Assembly (NCBI GenBank): GCA_026386995.1
Contig: JAPLMO010000345.1
Span: 1-9,143, forward strand
DNA length: 9,143 nucleotides
Direction of reading: 5' to 3'
Origin: Planctomycetota bacterium
Lineage (GTDB): Bacteria > Planctomycetota > Phycisphaerae > FEN-1346
Shown here: positions 1-5,824 of the stretch, one piece after another
Position numbering within the stretch: the stretch's first letter is position 1
Layout of the letters: the number at the start of each line of letters is the position of its first letter
Notes under the pieces: generated by a model
What the model saw: only the letters and a program-made list of their open reading frames with translations
What the model was told of the DNA's origin: nothing
The model's database searches: none
Translations under genes and position numbers: made by a program

Positions 1-692
<692 letters not shown>

Positions 693-701
693 TATTTATT
701 T

Positions 702-727
702 GGCCCCCGGTGAATACACCGGGGGCC
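702..727 (+). repeat. TTTAGCCCCCGG-family palindrome, single arm
   Basis: This is a perfect hairpin: 11-bp arms GGCCCCCGGTG and CACCGGGGGCC around the asymmetric loop AATA, which shows orientation. It is preceded by TATTTATTT, a variant of the family head TATTTA, and followed by the family tail CGAACGTTCGC. It starts about 10 nt after the moxR stop, so it could also act as a transcription attenuator or 3'-end stabiliser. No inverted partner arm of this family is found before the DUF58 gene. Confidence 0.9.
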
Positions 728-742
728 GAACGTTCGCACGAT

Positions 743-841
743 TTGCGCGGCGGGGCTCCTGACCCGCTGCGCAAGAGTGCCGCACGAACACGCCGGCAGC
801 CAGCAATTCGCGCGGCGGTTCAGGAGAACCGCCGCGCTCAA
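743..841. repeat. GCGCGGCGG-family double hairpin
   Basis: There are two hairpins in opposite orientation. The left one (743-774) pairs TTGCGC at one end with GCGCAA at the other around a loop containing GCTCCTGA. The right one has perfect 12-bp arms GCGCGGCGGTTC (810-821) and GAACCGCCGCGC (826-837) around AGGA. The loop cores TCCT and AGGA are reverse complements, so the right hairpin is an inverted copy of the left, separated by about 35 nt. The same family sits inside the UroD-family gene at 6022-6088. Confidence 0.8.
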
Positions 842-870
842 TAGGGAAGTTGCGCTGTCGCAAGGGCGTG

Positions 871-896
871 CCCCCGACCTCACGGTCGGGGCTCGA
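871..896 (+). repeat. CCCCGACC-family single hairpin at the DUF58 start
   Basis: This hairpin has arms CCCCGACC and GGTCGGGG around TCAC, followed by CTCGA. It matches the right arm of the double element at 8251-8276, where the loop is TTAC, in the same orientation. It ends at base 896 and the ATG of the DUF58 gene begins at 897, so the repeat occupies the place where a ribosome binding site would be. Confidence 0.85.
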
Positions 897-1808
897 ATGA
901 CGAAAACCATGCTCACCGCCGAACGCTACCTGAACCCCGAGGTCGTCCGACAGGTCCGGCGCCTGGACCTGCGCGCAAAGTTCATCATCGAGGGGTTCCT
1001 GGCCGGCCTGCACGATTCGCCCTACCGCGGCTTCAGCATGGAGTTCTCCGAGCACCGCCGCTACACACCCGGCGACGACCCGCGAAACCTCGACTGGACC
1101 GTCTGGGCAAAGACCGACCGGCTCTTCGTCCGCACGTACCAGGCCGAGACGAGCCTTGCGGCGTACCTGGTGGTCGACACCAGCCGCAGCATGGCCTACG
1201 CCGGCCCCGGCGGCGCGATGACCAAGAGCGAGTACGCCATCGCCCTCGCCGCGGCCCTCGGCTACCTGCTGGTGCACCAGGGCGACTCCGTGGGCCTGGG
1301 TCTCGTGGGCGACGGCCTCGTCCGATTCCTGCGACCGCGCGGCGGGCGACGGCAACTGGTGCGGGTCCTGGCGGAGATGACGCGTACCGAGGGCGCGGGC
1401 GGCACGGACCTGGCAGCCGGACTGCACACGCTGGCCCGGCGCGTGCGGCGGCGAAGCCTGATGCTCATCCTCTCGGACCTCGTCGACGAGCCCGACCAGG
1501 TGCTGGGGGCGATCAAGCACCTCATGGGCCGCGGACACGACGTGGTGGTATTCCAGATCCTCGATGCCGCCGAGCGGGACCTCGATTTCTCCGGCCCGGT
1601 CATTCTCGAGGACCCCGAGACCGGCCGACGCATCGAGACTGACGCCGACAGCATCCGCGACGCGTACCGCCGGCGGCTCCAGGAGACGGTGACCCTGTAC
1701 GAGCGCGGCGTGCGCGAACTCGGCGGCGACTTCGTCTCGATGACCACCGCCACCGCCTTCGACAAGGCCCTGCTGAAGTTCTTGCACGAACGCAAGCGGC
1801 GGTTTTAA
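897..1808 (+). CDS. DUF58-domain protein with vWA-like fold (Bat/MoxR cluster)
   Basis: This 303-residue protein belongs to the DUF58 family, which is nearly always encoded next to moxR and is thought to work with the ATPase; the biochemical role is not established. The signature YRGFSMEFSEHRRYTPGDDP (residues 43-62) is followed by RNLDWTVWAKTDRLFVRTYQ, the DUF58 hallmark. A vWA-type metal site looks complete: DTSRS (94-98), T170 in GGTDL and D194 in ILSDL. No signal peptide or membrane segment is visible. I chose ATG 897 because conserved-type sequence begins just after it and everything upstream is repeat; ATG 909 is an alternative (MLTAERYLNPEVV). Neither has a clear Shine-Dalgarno sequence. 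The gene ends at TAA 1806-1808. Confidence 0.9.
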   Translation: MTKTMLTAERYLNPEVVRQVRRLDLRAKFIIEGFLAGLHDSPYRGFSMEFSEHRRYTPGDDPRNLDWTVWAKTDRLFVRTYQAETSLAAYLVVDTSRSMAYAGPGGAMTKSEYAIALAAALGYLLVHQGDSVGLGLVGDGLVRFLRPRGGRRQLVRVLAEMTRTEGAGGTDLAAGLHTLARRVRRRSLMLILSDLVDEPDQVLGAIKHLMGRGHDVVVFQILDAAERDLDFSGPVILEDPETGRRIETDADSIRDAYRRRLQETVTLYERGVRELGGDFVSMTTATAFDKALLKFLHERKRRF

Positions 1809-1953
1809 TGTAGGCTGGGGCTCTTGCCGGGTGCCACGGCTGCGCTGTTTGCAGCCGTGGTCTTTGGCGGGGAAACACGGCTGCAAACAGCGCAGCCGTG
1901 GCATCAGCAGATTCAGGCGTAACAGCATACCAGTAAGGCGGCGCAAGGCACTT
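1809..1953. other. Intergenic region between DUF58 and the BatA-like gene, repeat-filled
   Basis: Directly after the DUF58 stop comes GTAGGCTGGGGC (1810-1821), a decayed copy of the GTAGGCCGGGGC REP-like head seen intact at 3203. It is followed by the CACGGCTGC double hairpin (1832-1903) and about 50 nt of leader. AAGG at 1945-1948 is a plausible weak ribosome binding site for the ATG at 1954. Confidence 0.6.
1832..1903. repeat. CACGGCTGC-family double hairpin (nested palindrome)
   Basis: Two perfect 28-bp inverted repeats (1832-1859 and 1876-1903) are separated by 16 nt. Each arm is itself a hairpin: CACGGCTGC, loop GCTGTTT, then GCAGCCGTG. The DNA can therefore form either one long hairpin or two small ones, like a cruciform. 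It lies between two co-directional genes, so if it terminates or processes RNA it would separate DUF58 from the BatA-like gene. Confidence 0.93.
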
Positions 1954-3153
1954 ATGACCTTCACCGACGCGACAATCCTGGCAGCCCTGGCGGCGATGGC
2001 CGTGCCGCTGGCGATTCACCTCCTGGGCCGACGCCGCGCGCGGGTTGTCACGTTGCCGACCGTCCGCTTCGCCGAGGGTGCGCACATCGCCTCTCGCGGC
2101 CGGCGATGGCTAAAGAGCGCGGCCCTGCTGGCGACCCGCCTGGCCGTCATCGCTTTACTCGTGCTGGCGCTTGCCGGGCCGTATTTAGCCCCCGGCGCAC
2201 CGCCTTATTTAGCCCCCGGTGAATACACCGGGGGCCAAACGTCCGCAGGCGCCCGCGGCGAGCCACCCCCCGTGTATTCACGGGGGGCTAAATACGACAA
2301 CACCGCCGGCGCAGGCTCGCCCCTCCGCGTGCTCATCGTCGATGCCGCCGGGCAGGAGGCGGGCCGGCTGCGCTCGGCCGACCTCGTGGCGGCGACGTTC
2401 GCCTGGGGAGTGATCGAGAAAAAGGGGGCTGCCTCCATTTTCTCGCCGCACATCGCCCACGTGGCGGCCGCACAGGCCGGGCGCGATGCGCTCGGTGCGG
2501 CCGACGTGGTCTTCTGGGTTGGCCCGCAGGCCCCGGCCGATGCCGCGGCGTTGACGGAGTACCTTGCGCGCGGCGGGGCCGTGGTGTGGGTTCCCGGCGC
2601 CGCCCCGCAGCCGCCCGATCCGCCGCTGGCGGCCGCGCTCGGCGTGCGAGCGGCGGGCACGCAGGATGTGCCGGGCGGCATCACCATCGACCCCGGCGGG
2701 TACACGAGCGACCTGGTGGCGGCGTTTGAGGGAGGCACGGGCGGCGACCTGGGGGCCCCGGTGTTTCGCCGGCGGCTGCTCTTCGGCGATGCGACGGCCG
2801 CGATCGCGTTCCGAGACGGCCCCGCGGCAGTGGCGGAAGGTCGCCCCGAGAAGGGCCGCACGCTTGCGTTGGCGGCCGGTCCGAGCCCGGCGTGGGGCGA
2901 CCTCGCGGGCCGGGCCGAGTTCGTCGTCCTCATGCACTCGCTGGCCGAGGCCCTCGCGCCGGCGAGCGATCACGCCAGTTTAGCCCCCGGTGAATACACC
3001 GGGGGCCGAACGCGCGAAGGCGCGACCTGCGCCACAGCGCAAGTACCGGCAACGCCCCTCGCGCCATGTCTGGCGCTGGCTTTTGTTGTTGTGCTTGCGG
3101 CCGAGAGTTTGCTCGCGGCGCAAAGCGCCCGACGGGCGAACCCGCATATTTAG
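1954..3153 (+). CDS. BatA-like membrane protein carrying in-frame palindromic inserts
   Basis: This 399-residue protein has the BatA / aerotolerance-regulator N-terminal domain: a first membrane segment at residues 7-24 ending IHLLGRRRAR, the VVTLPTVRFAEG strand, and a second membrane segment around 53-76. A periplasmic-type domain follows (about 124-335: LRVLIVDAAGQ, ADVVFWVG, YLARGGAVVWVPG), with an amidotransferase-like fold inferred only from its motifs. A last membrane segment lies at about 367-389. The ATG at 1954 is chosen because it begins the conserved domain and has AAGG 5 nt upstream; the GTG at 1831 would translate a repeat. Residues about 77-115 and 342-351 are translated palindromic repeats, and the stop TAG (3151-3153) lies inside a further copy. 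The function in the Bat/MoxR system, probably envelope integrity or stress, is inferred from context. Confidence 0.82.
   Translation: MTFTDATILAALAAMAVPLAIHLLGRRRARVVTLPTVRFAEGAHIASRGRRWLKSAALLATRLAVIALLVLALAGPYLAPGAPPYLAPGEYTGGQTSAGARGEPPPVYSRGAKYDNTAGAGSPLRVLIVDAAGQEAGRLRSADLVAATFAWGVIEKKGAASIFSPHIAHVAAAQAGRDALGAADVVFWVGPQAPADAAALTEYLARGGAVVWVPGAAPQPPDPPLAAALGVRAAGTQDVPGGITIDPGGYTSDLVAAFEGGTGGDLGAPVFRRRLLFGDATAAIAFRDGPAAVAEGRPEKGRTLALAAGPSPAWGDLAGRAEFVVLMHSLAEALAPASDHASLAPGEYTGGRTREGATCATAQVPATPLAPCLALAFVVVLAAESLLAAQSARRANPHI
2182..2294 (+). repeat. TTTAGCCCCCGG double element inserted in frame in the BatA-like gene
   Basis: A partial head TATTTAGCCCCCGG (2182-2195) is followed by a full arm (2206-2236) and, after 29 nt, an inverted arm (2266-2294) ending GGGGGGCTAAATA. 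In the gene's frame the arms read YLAPGEYTGG and PPVYSRGAKY. The insert sits just after the second membrane segment, at the junction with the soluble domain, where extra residues should do least harm. The right arm carries a paired change compared with the left: CCCCCGGTG/CACCGGGGG has become CCCCCCGTG/CACGGGGGG, so the hairpin is kept. Confidence 0.93.
2979..3007 (+). repeat. TTTAGCCCCCGG-family palindrome, single arm, in frame
   Basis: TTTAGCC followed by the perfect hairpin with loop AATA, then the tail CGAACG. It is read as SLAPGEYTGG at residues 342-351 of the BatA-like protein, in the same frame as the other coding copies. It lies between the soluble domain and the last membrane segment. 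No inverted partner follows within the gene. Confidence 0.9.
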
Positions 3154-3177
3154 CCCCCGGTGAATACGCCGGGGGCC
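3147..3177 (+). repeat. TTTAGCCCCCGG-family palindrome providing the BatA-like stop codon
   Basis: A full arm from TATTTAGCC to GGGGGCC, with one change in the stem (GAATACGCC instead of GAATACACC), followed by the tail CGAACGTTCGC. Here the gene enters the repeat in a different frame (CAT ATT TAG), so the TAG of the repeat head ends the protein at 3151-3153. The tail GCGGGCGCCCGC (3186-3197) is itself palindromic and resembles the tail of the copy at 2206. Confidence 0.9.
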
Positions 3178-3202
3178 GAACGTTCGCGGGCGCCCGCAGT
3201 AT

Positions 3203-3269
3203 GTAGGCCGGGGCAACGCCCCGGCATCATGGGCCGCACGAACGGCGCCGGGGCGTTGCCCCGGCCTAC
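3203..3269. repeat. GTAGGCCGGGGC REP-like pair (BIME type) between convergent genes
   Basis: Perfect 23-bp inverted repeats (3203-3225 and 3247-3269) are separated by 21 nt. Each arm is a hairpin, GCCGGGGC-AAC-GCCCCGGC, preceded by GTAG at its outer end. A GTAG head before an imperfect palindrome, and pairing in opposite orientation, are known features of REP/BIME elements mobilised by REP-associated tyrosine transposases. The element sits between the convergent BatA-like and bioF genes and overlaps the last codon or two of bioF, whose TAG stop lies in the right-hand GTAG. It could serve as a two-way terminator, though no T-tract follows. Confidence 0.92.
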
Positions 3270-4534
3270 TTCACGTCCCGCGACGCAACCAACGCTTCGA
3301 CCAACAGGTCGATGTCTTCCTCGGTGTGCTCGGCCGTGAGGCTTATGCGCAGGCGGCTCGTGCCGGGCGGCACGGTGGGCGGGCGGATCGCCGGGCAGAA
3401 TATGCCGCGCTCAAACAGCGAGCCGGCCATCGCCAGTGCCCGCGCTGGATCGCCGACGATGACCGGAATGATGGGCGTTTCGCTGCGGCCGCAATCGAAG
3501 CCGCGCTCGCACAGCGTGCGGCGAAGCCGGTCGGCAAGCGCCAGCAGTCGCTCCCGCCGCTCGGGCTCGGCCCTGAGGATCGCCAGCGCCGCCCGCGCGG
3601 CCTCGCACGCGGCGGCCGGCAGCGCGGTTGAATAGATGAACGGCCTGGCGCGGTTCACGAGGAGTTCGACACAAGCGCGCGACGCCGCCACGAATCCACC
3701 GACGCCCCCCAGGGCCTTCGAGAGCGTGCCGACCGAGGCGGTGATAGCATCGTTGTATTTAGCCCCCGGTGAATACACCGGGGGCGGCGCGGCGGAGGAT
3801 GCGTTTGCGCACGTGCCGCCCCCGGTGTATTCACCGGGGGCTAAATAAGAATAAGGCAGCGTTTCGGCCAGCCCCGCCCCTGTGGGGCCGAGGACGCCGA
3901 GGGCGTGGGCCTCGTCGACCAGGAGCATCGCCCCTCGCACGCGGCAGGCGGCGGCCAGTTCCGCCAGGGGCGCCACGTCGCCGCCCATCGAGAAGACCGT
4001 GTCGGTCACCAGCAGTAATTGCGGATTGCGAATTGCGGATTGCGAATTTAACAACTCAACTGCCGCGGCGACGTCGCCGTGCGGGTAGCGGGCAAGTTCG
4101 GCCCCCGACAGGCGCACCGCATCGTAGATGCTCGCGTGGTTCTCGCGGTCGCAGGCCACGATGTCGCCGCGCCCGACCAAGGCCGTCACGGCGCCGAGGT
4201 TAGCCATGTAGCCACTTGGAAAGACGAGCGCGGCCTCCGTACCTTTGAAGGCGGCAAGGTCGGCCTCAATCGCGGCGTGGGCGTCGGTGTGGCCGGCCAG
4301 CAGGCGGCTGGCCCCCGCGCCCCAGCCCCACCGCTCGATGGCTCGCACGGCGGCCTCGCGCACCCGCGGGTCGCCCGCAAGGCCCAGATAGTTGTTGGAG
4401 GCGAACTGAAGGACCTCGCGGCCGCCGACGCTGATGCGCGGCCCGGCCGCCGACCCGACGGCCACAAGGCAGCGGTAGAGGTCGCGTGCCCGGAGGTCGT
4501 CAAGCGTTTGCCGAATGAAGTCGGGGGTCGCCAT
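3266..4534 (-). CDS. bioF: 8-amino-7-oxononanoate synthase / KBL-type alpha-oxoamine synthase
   Basis: This PLP enzyme of 422 residues condenses an acyl thioester with an amino acid; in BioF these are pimeloyl-ACP (or -CoA) and alanine, in biotin synthesis. Visible motifs are FASNNYLGLAGDP (44-56), WGAGASRLLAGH (71-82), H133 (cofactor stacking), FSMGGD (181-186), DEAHALGVLG (207-216) and the Schiff-base lysine K273 in GTLSKALGG. From memory, E. coli BioF has H133, H207 and K236. The H-to-K spacing is thus about 34 residues longer here, matching the translated palindromic insert at about 229-260. A 14-bp tandem repeat codes for NSQSAIRNPQ at 163-172. All catalytic residues are present, so the protein may still work. 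KBL (glycine C-acetyltransferase) is the main alternative, and no other bio gene is nearby. The TAG stop lies in the neighbouring REP-like pair. Confidence 0.85.
   Translation of the reverse strand: MATPDFIRQTLDDLRARDLYRCLVAVGSAAGPRISVGGREVLQFASNNYLGLAGDPRVREAAVRAIERWGWGAGASRLLAGHTDAHAAIEADLAAFKGTEAALVFPSGYMANLGAVTALVGRGDIVACDRENHASIYDAVRLSGAELARYPHGDVAAAVELLNSQSAIRNPQLLLVTDTVFSMGGDVAPLAELAAACRVRGAMLLVDEAHALGVLGPTGAGLAETLPYSYLAPGEYTGGGTCANASSAAPPPVYSPGAKYNDAITASVGTLSKALGGVGGFVAASRACVELLVNRARPFIYSTALPAAACEAARAALAILRAEPERRERLLALADRLRRTLCERGFDCGRSETPIIPVIVGDPARALAMAGSLFERGIFCPAIRPPTVPPGTSRLRISLTAEHTEEDIDLLVEALVASRDVK
3756..3847 (-). repeat. Complete 92-bp TTTAGCCCCCGG double element inserted in frame in bioF
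   Basis: This is the best copy in the window: perfect 33-bp inverted repeats (3756-3788 and 3815-3847) around a 26-nt unique spacer, with TATTTAGCC at both outer ends. Each arm is also a hairpin with loop AATA or TATT. On the bioF strand it reads YLAPGEYTGGG, a spacer peptide TCANASSAA, then PPPVYSPGAKY, with no stop. It falls between GLAETLPY and the DAITASVGTLSK strand that leads to the catalytic lysine, a stretch of variable length in the family. No clear target-site duplication is visible. Confidence 0.95.
4017..4049 (-). repeat. 14-bp tandem repeat within bioF
   Basis: AATTGCGGATTGCG occurs twice head to tail (4017-4030 and 4031-4044), followed by AATTT. It is far more AT-rich than the surrounding gene. 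On the bioF strand it encodes NSQSAIRNPQ, just before the conserved LLLVTDTVFSMGGD strand. Comparison of catalytic residue positions with E. coli BioF, from memory, suggests only about three net extra residues here, so the repeat may have replaced loop sequence rather than simply being added. Confidence 0.85.
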
Positions 4535-4542
4535 GGGGCGGC

Positions 4543-4548
4543 ATTATA
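4543..4548 (-). promoter_or_regulatory. Possible -10 box (TATAAT) of bioF
   Basis: A perfect TATAAT on the minus strand ends 8 nt before the bioF ATG (4534), in an otherwise GC-rich stretch. No good -35 hexamer is found at 16-18 nt and there is no Shine-Dalgarno sequence before the ATG. If the box is used, transcription would begin almost at the start codon, giving a leaderless mRNA. It could also be chance. Confidence 0.35.
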
Positions 4549-4584
4549 CACGCGGGGCGGGCGTTACGCGATGTAAGGGCGACG

Positions 4585-4663
4585 ATGTGGCACGGCTGGC
4601 TTGGCCAGCCGTGTGGAGGTCCGGCGCGTCATCCCACGGCCGGACAAGCCGGCCGTGCCACAT
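4585..4663. repeat. TGGCACGGCTGG-family double hairpin between trxB-like gene and bioF
   Basis: Imperfect 29-bp inverted repeats (4585-4613 and 4635-4663) begin with ATGTGGCACGGC and end with GCCGTGCCACAT. The left hairpin stem is CACGGCTGGC-TT-GGCCAGCCGTG and the right one CACGGCCGG-ACAA-GCCGGCCGTG. The arms differ inside the stems, but both stay paired within themselves. It is related in head sequence (GCCACGGCTG) to the element at 1832-1903. It fills most of the 177 nt between the two minus-strand genes; the rest shows only the possible TATAAT above. Confidence 0.88.
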
Positions 4664-4711
4664 TGCGTTTGGGGGCGTTAAACATGTACTACGCTCGTGG
4701 CTCGAAAAGCG

Positions 4712-5707
4712 TTACGGCCTCGGCCGCTTAAGGTGCTCCTTGATGTTCAGCGCGGCGACGACGCCGTCGCCGGCGGCCGTGGCGGCCTGCTTCAGGCCCC
4801 CGGAACGCACGTCGCCGGCGGCCCAGATGCCGGGGACGCTCGTCTGGAGCGTGCACGCGTGCGTGCGGATGAAACCTTGCTCGTCCAGGTCCACTACGCC
4901 GCGCAGAAAATGCGTGAGCGGCGTCATGCCGATGAACACAAAGACGCCGTCGCACGGAACGACCTGCTCAACGTTGGTCCGGTTGCTGCGGACGCGGACG
5001 GCCTCGACCTTCTTCTCGCCGCGGATCTCGGTGACCTCGCTGGCGAAATGCGTAGCCACGCGGTCGCCGTGTCGGGCGAGTTCGTCGATGCCGATTTGCG
5101 CGCCGGCGAAGCGGTCGCCCAGGACGACGTAGGTCAGCCGCCCGGCGAACTTCAGCAGGTGCAGCCCCTCATCGACGCCCGTGTTGCCGCCGCCCACAAC
5201 GACGACGTGCTTGCCGCGGTAGAACGGGGCGTCGCACGTGCCGCAGTAACTGACGCCGTAGCCTGTCAGGCGTTTCTCGCCGGGGACCTCGAGGCGACGG
5301 TACTCGGAGCCGACAGCCAGGATCATCGTGCGGCCGCGGTGGCGCTGGTCGCCGACGTAGGCGTCGACGCAGCCGTCCGCGGGATGCGGGGCGATTCGCG
5401 TGACCTGGGCCTGCGTGACGATGTCTGCCCCGAATCGCGCGGCCTGCTCCGTGAGGCGGTCCGAGAGTTCCATGCCGCCGATCGGCTCCGGGAACCCGGG
5501 ATAGTTTTCGACGCGGGCGGTCGTCAGGATCTGGCCGCCGGGTATCTGGCGCTCGAGGACCCGCGTGCAAAGCCGCTCGCGCACCGAGTAGATGGCGGCG
5601 GAGAGGCCGGCGATGCCGGCGCCGATGATGAGCACATCGCACATGCCGCTGGCGTCGGGAGCGGGGGCGGGGATCGGCGGTTCGGGCATAAACTCAGGTA
5701 CCTCCAT
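4712..5707 (-). CDS. Thioredoxin-reductase-like NAD(P)H-dependent flavoprotein disulfide reductase
   Basis: This 331-residue protein has the two-domain layout of bacterial thioredoxin reductase, which passes electrons from NAD(P)H through FAD to a CxxC pair and then to thioredoxin or a similar partner. Visible motifs are FAD-binding VLIIGAGIAGLSAA (25-38), GGQILTTARVENYPGF (57-72), the redox pair C155-C158 in YCGTCDAPFY, NAD(P)-binding VVGGGNTGVDE (170-180), and the second FAD motif GIWAAGDV (293-300). The usual VHRR(D/E) that binds the NADPH phosphate is replaced by VVLGDRF (194-200), so NADH or another donor is possible. The ATG at 5707 abuts a repeat. An ATG at 5689 has GGAGG 11 nt upstream and may be the true start, leaving a short Pro-rich leader (MPEPPIPAPAPDASG). 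It is co-directional with bioF and the UroD-family gene. Confidence 0.88.
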   Translation of the reverse strand: MEVPEFMPEPPIPAPAPDASGMCDVLIIGAGIAGLSAAIYSVRERLCTRVLERQIPGGQILTTARVENYPGFPEPIGGMELSDRLTEQAARFGADIVTQAQVTRIAPHPADGCVDAYVGDQRHRGRTMILAVGSEYRRLEVPGEKRLTGYGVSYCGTCDAPFYRGKHVVVVGGGNTGVDEGLHLLKFAGRLTYVVLGDRFAGAQIGIDELARHGDRVATHFASEVTEIRGEKKVEAVRVRSNRTNVEQVVPCDGVFVFIGMTPLTHFLRGVVDLDEQGFIRTHACTLQTSVPGIWAAGDVRSGGLKQAATAAGDGVVAALNIKEHLKRPRP

Positions 5708-5708
5708 G

Positions 5709-5824
5709 TTTAGCCGTCGCCGGCACGGCGACGGCCGTCGAGCCCGTTTAGCCGTCGCCGCACACGGCGACGGTAATCATCGCGGCCGTGTGCGGCCACG
5801 GCTAAACGAGCGCGACGGCTAAAC
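5709..5824. repeat. TTTAGCCGTCGCCG repeat cluster
   Basis: Two direct hairpins come first, 5709-5734 and 5747-5773, each TTTAGCCGTCGCCG, a short loop, then CGGCGACGG. They are followed by an inverted, diverged hairpin ending GGCCACGGCTAAAC (5781-5807) and an inverted half copy GCGACGGCTAAAC (5812-5824). The outer head TTTAGCC is shared with the TTTAGCCCCCGG family although the cores differ. The cluster fills the whole space between the UroD-family gene and the trxB-like gene. Its last head supplies the TAG stop of the former, and its first head lies 1 nt from the ATG of the latter. Confidence 0.9.

Larger units (their letters stand above)
693..896. other. Intergenic mosaic of three palindrome families
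   Basis: The 204 nt between moxR and the DUF58 gene contain almost nothing but repeats. In order they are one TTTAGCCCCCGG-type hairpin (702-727) with its CGAACGTTCGC tail, a double hairpin of the GCGCGGCGG family (743-841), and a single hairpin of the CCCCGACC family (871-896) that ends at the next start codon. I see no separate gene here. An open frame from 777 runs into DUF58, but its first 40 codons translate the repeats and are not conserved-looking protein. Confidence 0.8.

Noticed and set aside
777..896. N-terminal extension of DUF58 from base 777
   Set aside because: These 40 codons translate intergenic palindromes; conserved sequence begins at or after ATG 897.
1831..1953. N-terminal extension of the BatA-like gene from GTG 1831
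   Set aside because: It translates the CACGGCTGC double hairpin; ATG 1954 begins the BatA membrane domain and has AAGG upstream.
696..1964. Long minus-strand open frame (422 codons) opposite DUF58
   Set aside because: It is antisense to a gene with clear DUF58 and metal-site motifs, has no recognisable domain, and runs through repeats; long shadow frames are expected at this GC content.
693..3269. CRISPR array from the recurring palindromes
   Set aside because: Repeats are irregularly spaced, lie in different orientations and families, overlap genes, and have no uniform spacers or cas genes.
3203..3269. Classical rho-independent terminator
   Set aside because: The hairpins are strong, but no T-tract follows on either strand; the REP/BIME interpretation fits better, although it may still influence termination.
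3740..3860. Intein or self-splicing intron in bioF
   Set aside because: The insert is only 92 bp, keeps an open frame, and lacks intein Cys/Ser...HN junction residues or any group I/II core; a palindromic repeat explains it fully.
4697..5713. Plus-strand open frame (338 codons) opposite the trxB-like gene
   Set aside because: The minus strand carries complete FAD, NAD(P) and CxxC motifs; the plus-strand product resembles no family and is a codon shadow.
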